Shown here: positions 42,996-44,313 of the stretch, in pieces
Position numbering within the stretch: the stretch's first letter is position 1
Layout of the letters: each line of letters begins with the position of its first letter
DNA from: an uncultured Planctomycetaceae bacterium
GTDB taxonomy: Bacteria; Planctomycetota; Planctomycetia; Pirellulales; UBA1268
Length of the DNA: 44,313 bases
Direction: 5' to 3'
Assembly (NCBI GenBank): GCA_903885565.1
Contig: CAISJI010000001.1
Coordinates: 1 to 44,313, forward strand
Translations under genes and position numbers: made by a program
Notes under the pieces: generated by a model
Databases searched by the model: none
What the model was told of the DNA's origin: nothing
What the model saw: only the letters and a program-made list of their open reading frames with translations

Positions 42996-44313
42996 ATGCA
43001 CCCCTCCCACGATTCGATAGCCTCGCCTCTCGCGTCGCCGGCCTCTCCCCCGCCGATCTCGCTGCAGGCGACGGTGCTGGCCGCCATCACGCTGGCCGTT
43101 TTCTTCCCCACGCTGTGGTCGGGGTTTGTCTACGACGCCCGGATGCAGATCCTCACCGATCCCTTTTTGCACGATGGCTCGCACTGGCTGCCAGTGCTCA
43201 CGCTGCAGGTGCTGGGGATGGATGTGCTCGACGGCAACCGGCCCGTCCAACTTGCCTCCCTGATGCTCGATGCTGCCGGGTGGGGCCGGCAGCCCTTCGG
43301 CTACCACCTCACCAGCGTGCTCATCCATACGGTGAACACGCTCCTGGTGTGGCTGCTGATCCGCCGGGCCGGGACGCTGCAGCACTCCGGCGCATCGGCT
43401 GCCACGCCCCCCCCGGGCCCCCTTGCTCCTGGCTGGCCCGATACAACCGCCTGGCTGGGAGGACTGTTCTTCGCCGTGCATCCGCTGGTGACGGAGGCGG
43501 TCTGCGAACCCTGCTTCCGTGAGGATCTGCTGGTGGCGCTGTTCACGCTGGGCGCCCTCGTGCTGGCGCTCGGGCATGTGCAGGCCGCCGCCGGAAGCCT
43601 CGATCCCCGCCGGGCCGGCGCCTGCGCGGCCTGCTGTTTTTTGGCCGTGGCGAGCAAGGAATCGGGCGTGGCGGCACCGCTTGCGCTCGGCCTTGTGGGC
43701 CTGTTGGGCGGCCGCAACTGGCAGGCCGATCGATTCTGGCCGGCGGCGGTTGGGGGGGGACTGCTCCTGGTGGTCTGCTTCCTTGCCGCCCGGTTCTGGC
43801 TGGCGCCTGAATCGGTGATCTTCACATTCAAGCCGACCTATCTTGGCGGCTCACTCGCGGCGGCGCTGGGGATTCAGCCGCGCATCCTCGCGCTCTATGC
43901 GCATCTTGTTGTCTGGCCAGCCAATCTCTCGGCCGACTACGGCGCGTATTCCATCGATCATCTGCCAGCACCGGTGGCGCTTTCGATCCTTCTGCCGCTG
44001 GTGGCTGGTGTCGGCTGGGCGGCGTGGCGCGACAGGAGAATGGCGCTCGCAATAGGCTTGGTGCTGCTGCCGCTGCTCCCCGTTTGCAATCTGGTGCCGA
44101 TCTACCGGGCCGCCGCCGACCGCTATCTCTATCTGCCATTGGCCGGCGTGGCGCTGGCGATGGCCTGCCTGCTCGCAGCACCGGCGATCGCTCAGCAGAG
44201 CCGCACGCGAAAAGCCGCCTGCCTTACCGCCACACTGCTCCTGTGCCTGTTGGCGGCCAGTTGCGTGTGGCGCCAGCGGGTGTGGTCGAGTCCGCTGGCC
44301 CTGTGGGAAGACA
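42996..44313 (+). CDS. Polytopic membrane protein, TMTC/PMT-like (C-terminus outside window)
   Basis: An open frame runs from ATG at 42996 to the window end (439 codons seen). It starts 'QATVLAAITLAVFFPTLWSGFVYDA', then 'GNRPVQLASLMLDAAGWGRQPFGYHLTSVLIHTVNTLLVWLL'. The 'FGYHLTSVLIHTVN' and 'FAVHPLVTEAVCEPCFREDLLVALF' segments, later 'AASKESGVAAPLAL', 'YLYLPLAGVAL' and 'WSSPLALWED', match a family of bacterial O-mannosyltransferase/TMTC-like proteins, which usually continue into TPR repeats. About nine hydrophobic segments are visible. It is 27 bases after the previous membrane-protein gene and surely in the same operon. The end is unknown. Confidence 0.75.
   Translation, partial: MHPSHDSIASPLASPASPPPISLQATVLAAITLAVFFPTLWSGFVYDARMQILTDPFLHDGSHWLPVLTLQVLGMDVLDGNRPVQLASLMLDAAGWGRQPFGYHLTSVLIHTVNTLLVWLLIRRAGTLQHSGASAATPPPGPLAPGWPDTTAWLGGLFFAVHPLVTEAVCEPCFREDLLVALFTLGALVLALGHVQAAAGSLDPRRAGACAACCFLAVASKESGVAAPLALGLVGLLGGRNWQADRFWPAAVGGGLLLVVCFLAARFWLAPESVIFTFKPTYLGGSLAAALGIQPRILALYAHLVVWPANLSADYGAYSIDHLPAPVALSILLPLVAGVGWAAWRDRRMALAIGLVLLPLLPVCNLVPIYRAAADRYLYLPLAGVALAMACLLAAPAIAQQSRTRKAACLTATLLLCLLAASCVWRQRVWSSPLALWED

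Noticed and set aside
42531-43577. 348-codon minus-strand open frame
   Set aside because: Shadow of the two plus-strand membrane-protein genes; composition is Gln/Arg/Gly-rich with no motif.

Overview
The window looks like a piece of a high-GC (roughly low-to-mid 60s %) chromosome from a Planctomycetes-type bacterium, probably related to Pirellulales. This is inferred, not shown by any marker rRNA. Supporting signs are a DUF1080 (3-keto-disaccharide hydrolase) protein, a DUF6807/PmoA-like protein, a bacterial formylmethanofuran:H4MPT formyltransferase, long multidomain U32 and DUF11 proteins, a J-domain/leucine-rich-repeat protein, and an unusual HTH-rich sigma factor. Gene density is about 90% with mixed strands. 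I see no prophage, transposase, CRISPR array, tRNA or rRNA.

Layout. 1-4.9 kb: a truncated secreted protein (-), the H4MPT-linked C1 formyltransferase (+) and a large DUF11-repeat surface protein (+). 4.9-9.7 kb (-): the classic translation operon infC-rpmI-rplT-pheS-pheT. Its infC starts at ATC, its PheT lacks the usual N-terminal tRNA-binding OB domain, and there are hairpins in the rplT-pheS and rpmI-rplT gaps. 9.7-10.5 kb is a long divergent intergenic region leading into a sigma-70 factor with three N-terminal helix-turn-helix segments (+). 12-18 kb: an AlaC-type aminotransferase (-), a duplicated parvulin-like protein (-), a J-domain/LRR protein overlapping a serine hydrolase (+), and cysteine synthase (-). 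18.5-26.2 kb: a DUF1080 protein (-), an ABC exporter fused to DUF1854 (+), a long U32/DUF3656 protein (-) and a DUF937 protein (+) followed by a strong terminator. 26.3-31.8 kb: a 115-bp tandem repeat, acetyl-CoA synthetase, a DUF6807 protein, a phosphofructokinase and a HAD phosphatase (all -).

31.8-40.6 kb is a nucleotide-heptose and glycan locus. HldD-like epimerase (+) faces a compact minus-strand block: methyltransferase, GT2, hddA, hddC, gmhA, gmhB, transaldolase and GT9. Several of these genes overlap through ATGA junctions. Together they can account for sedoheptulose-7-phosphate supply, its conversion to an activated D-glycero-manno-heptose, and transfer of the sugar to a glycan. Two large polytopic membrane proteins follow (+), the second cut by the window end.

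The most interesting non-coding signal is a family of about 100-130-bp structured dispersed repeats with four recognisable copies (4854-4950, 31796-31912, 31943-32072, and 39711-39815 inverted). Their ends are inverted GTGGAWAAA-like sequences and two copies carry a perfect DnaA-box sequence. Internal stems differ between copies by paired, base-pair-preserving changes.
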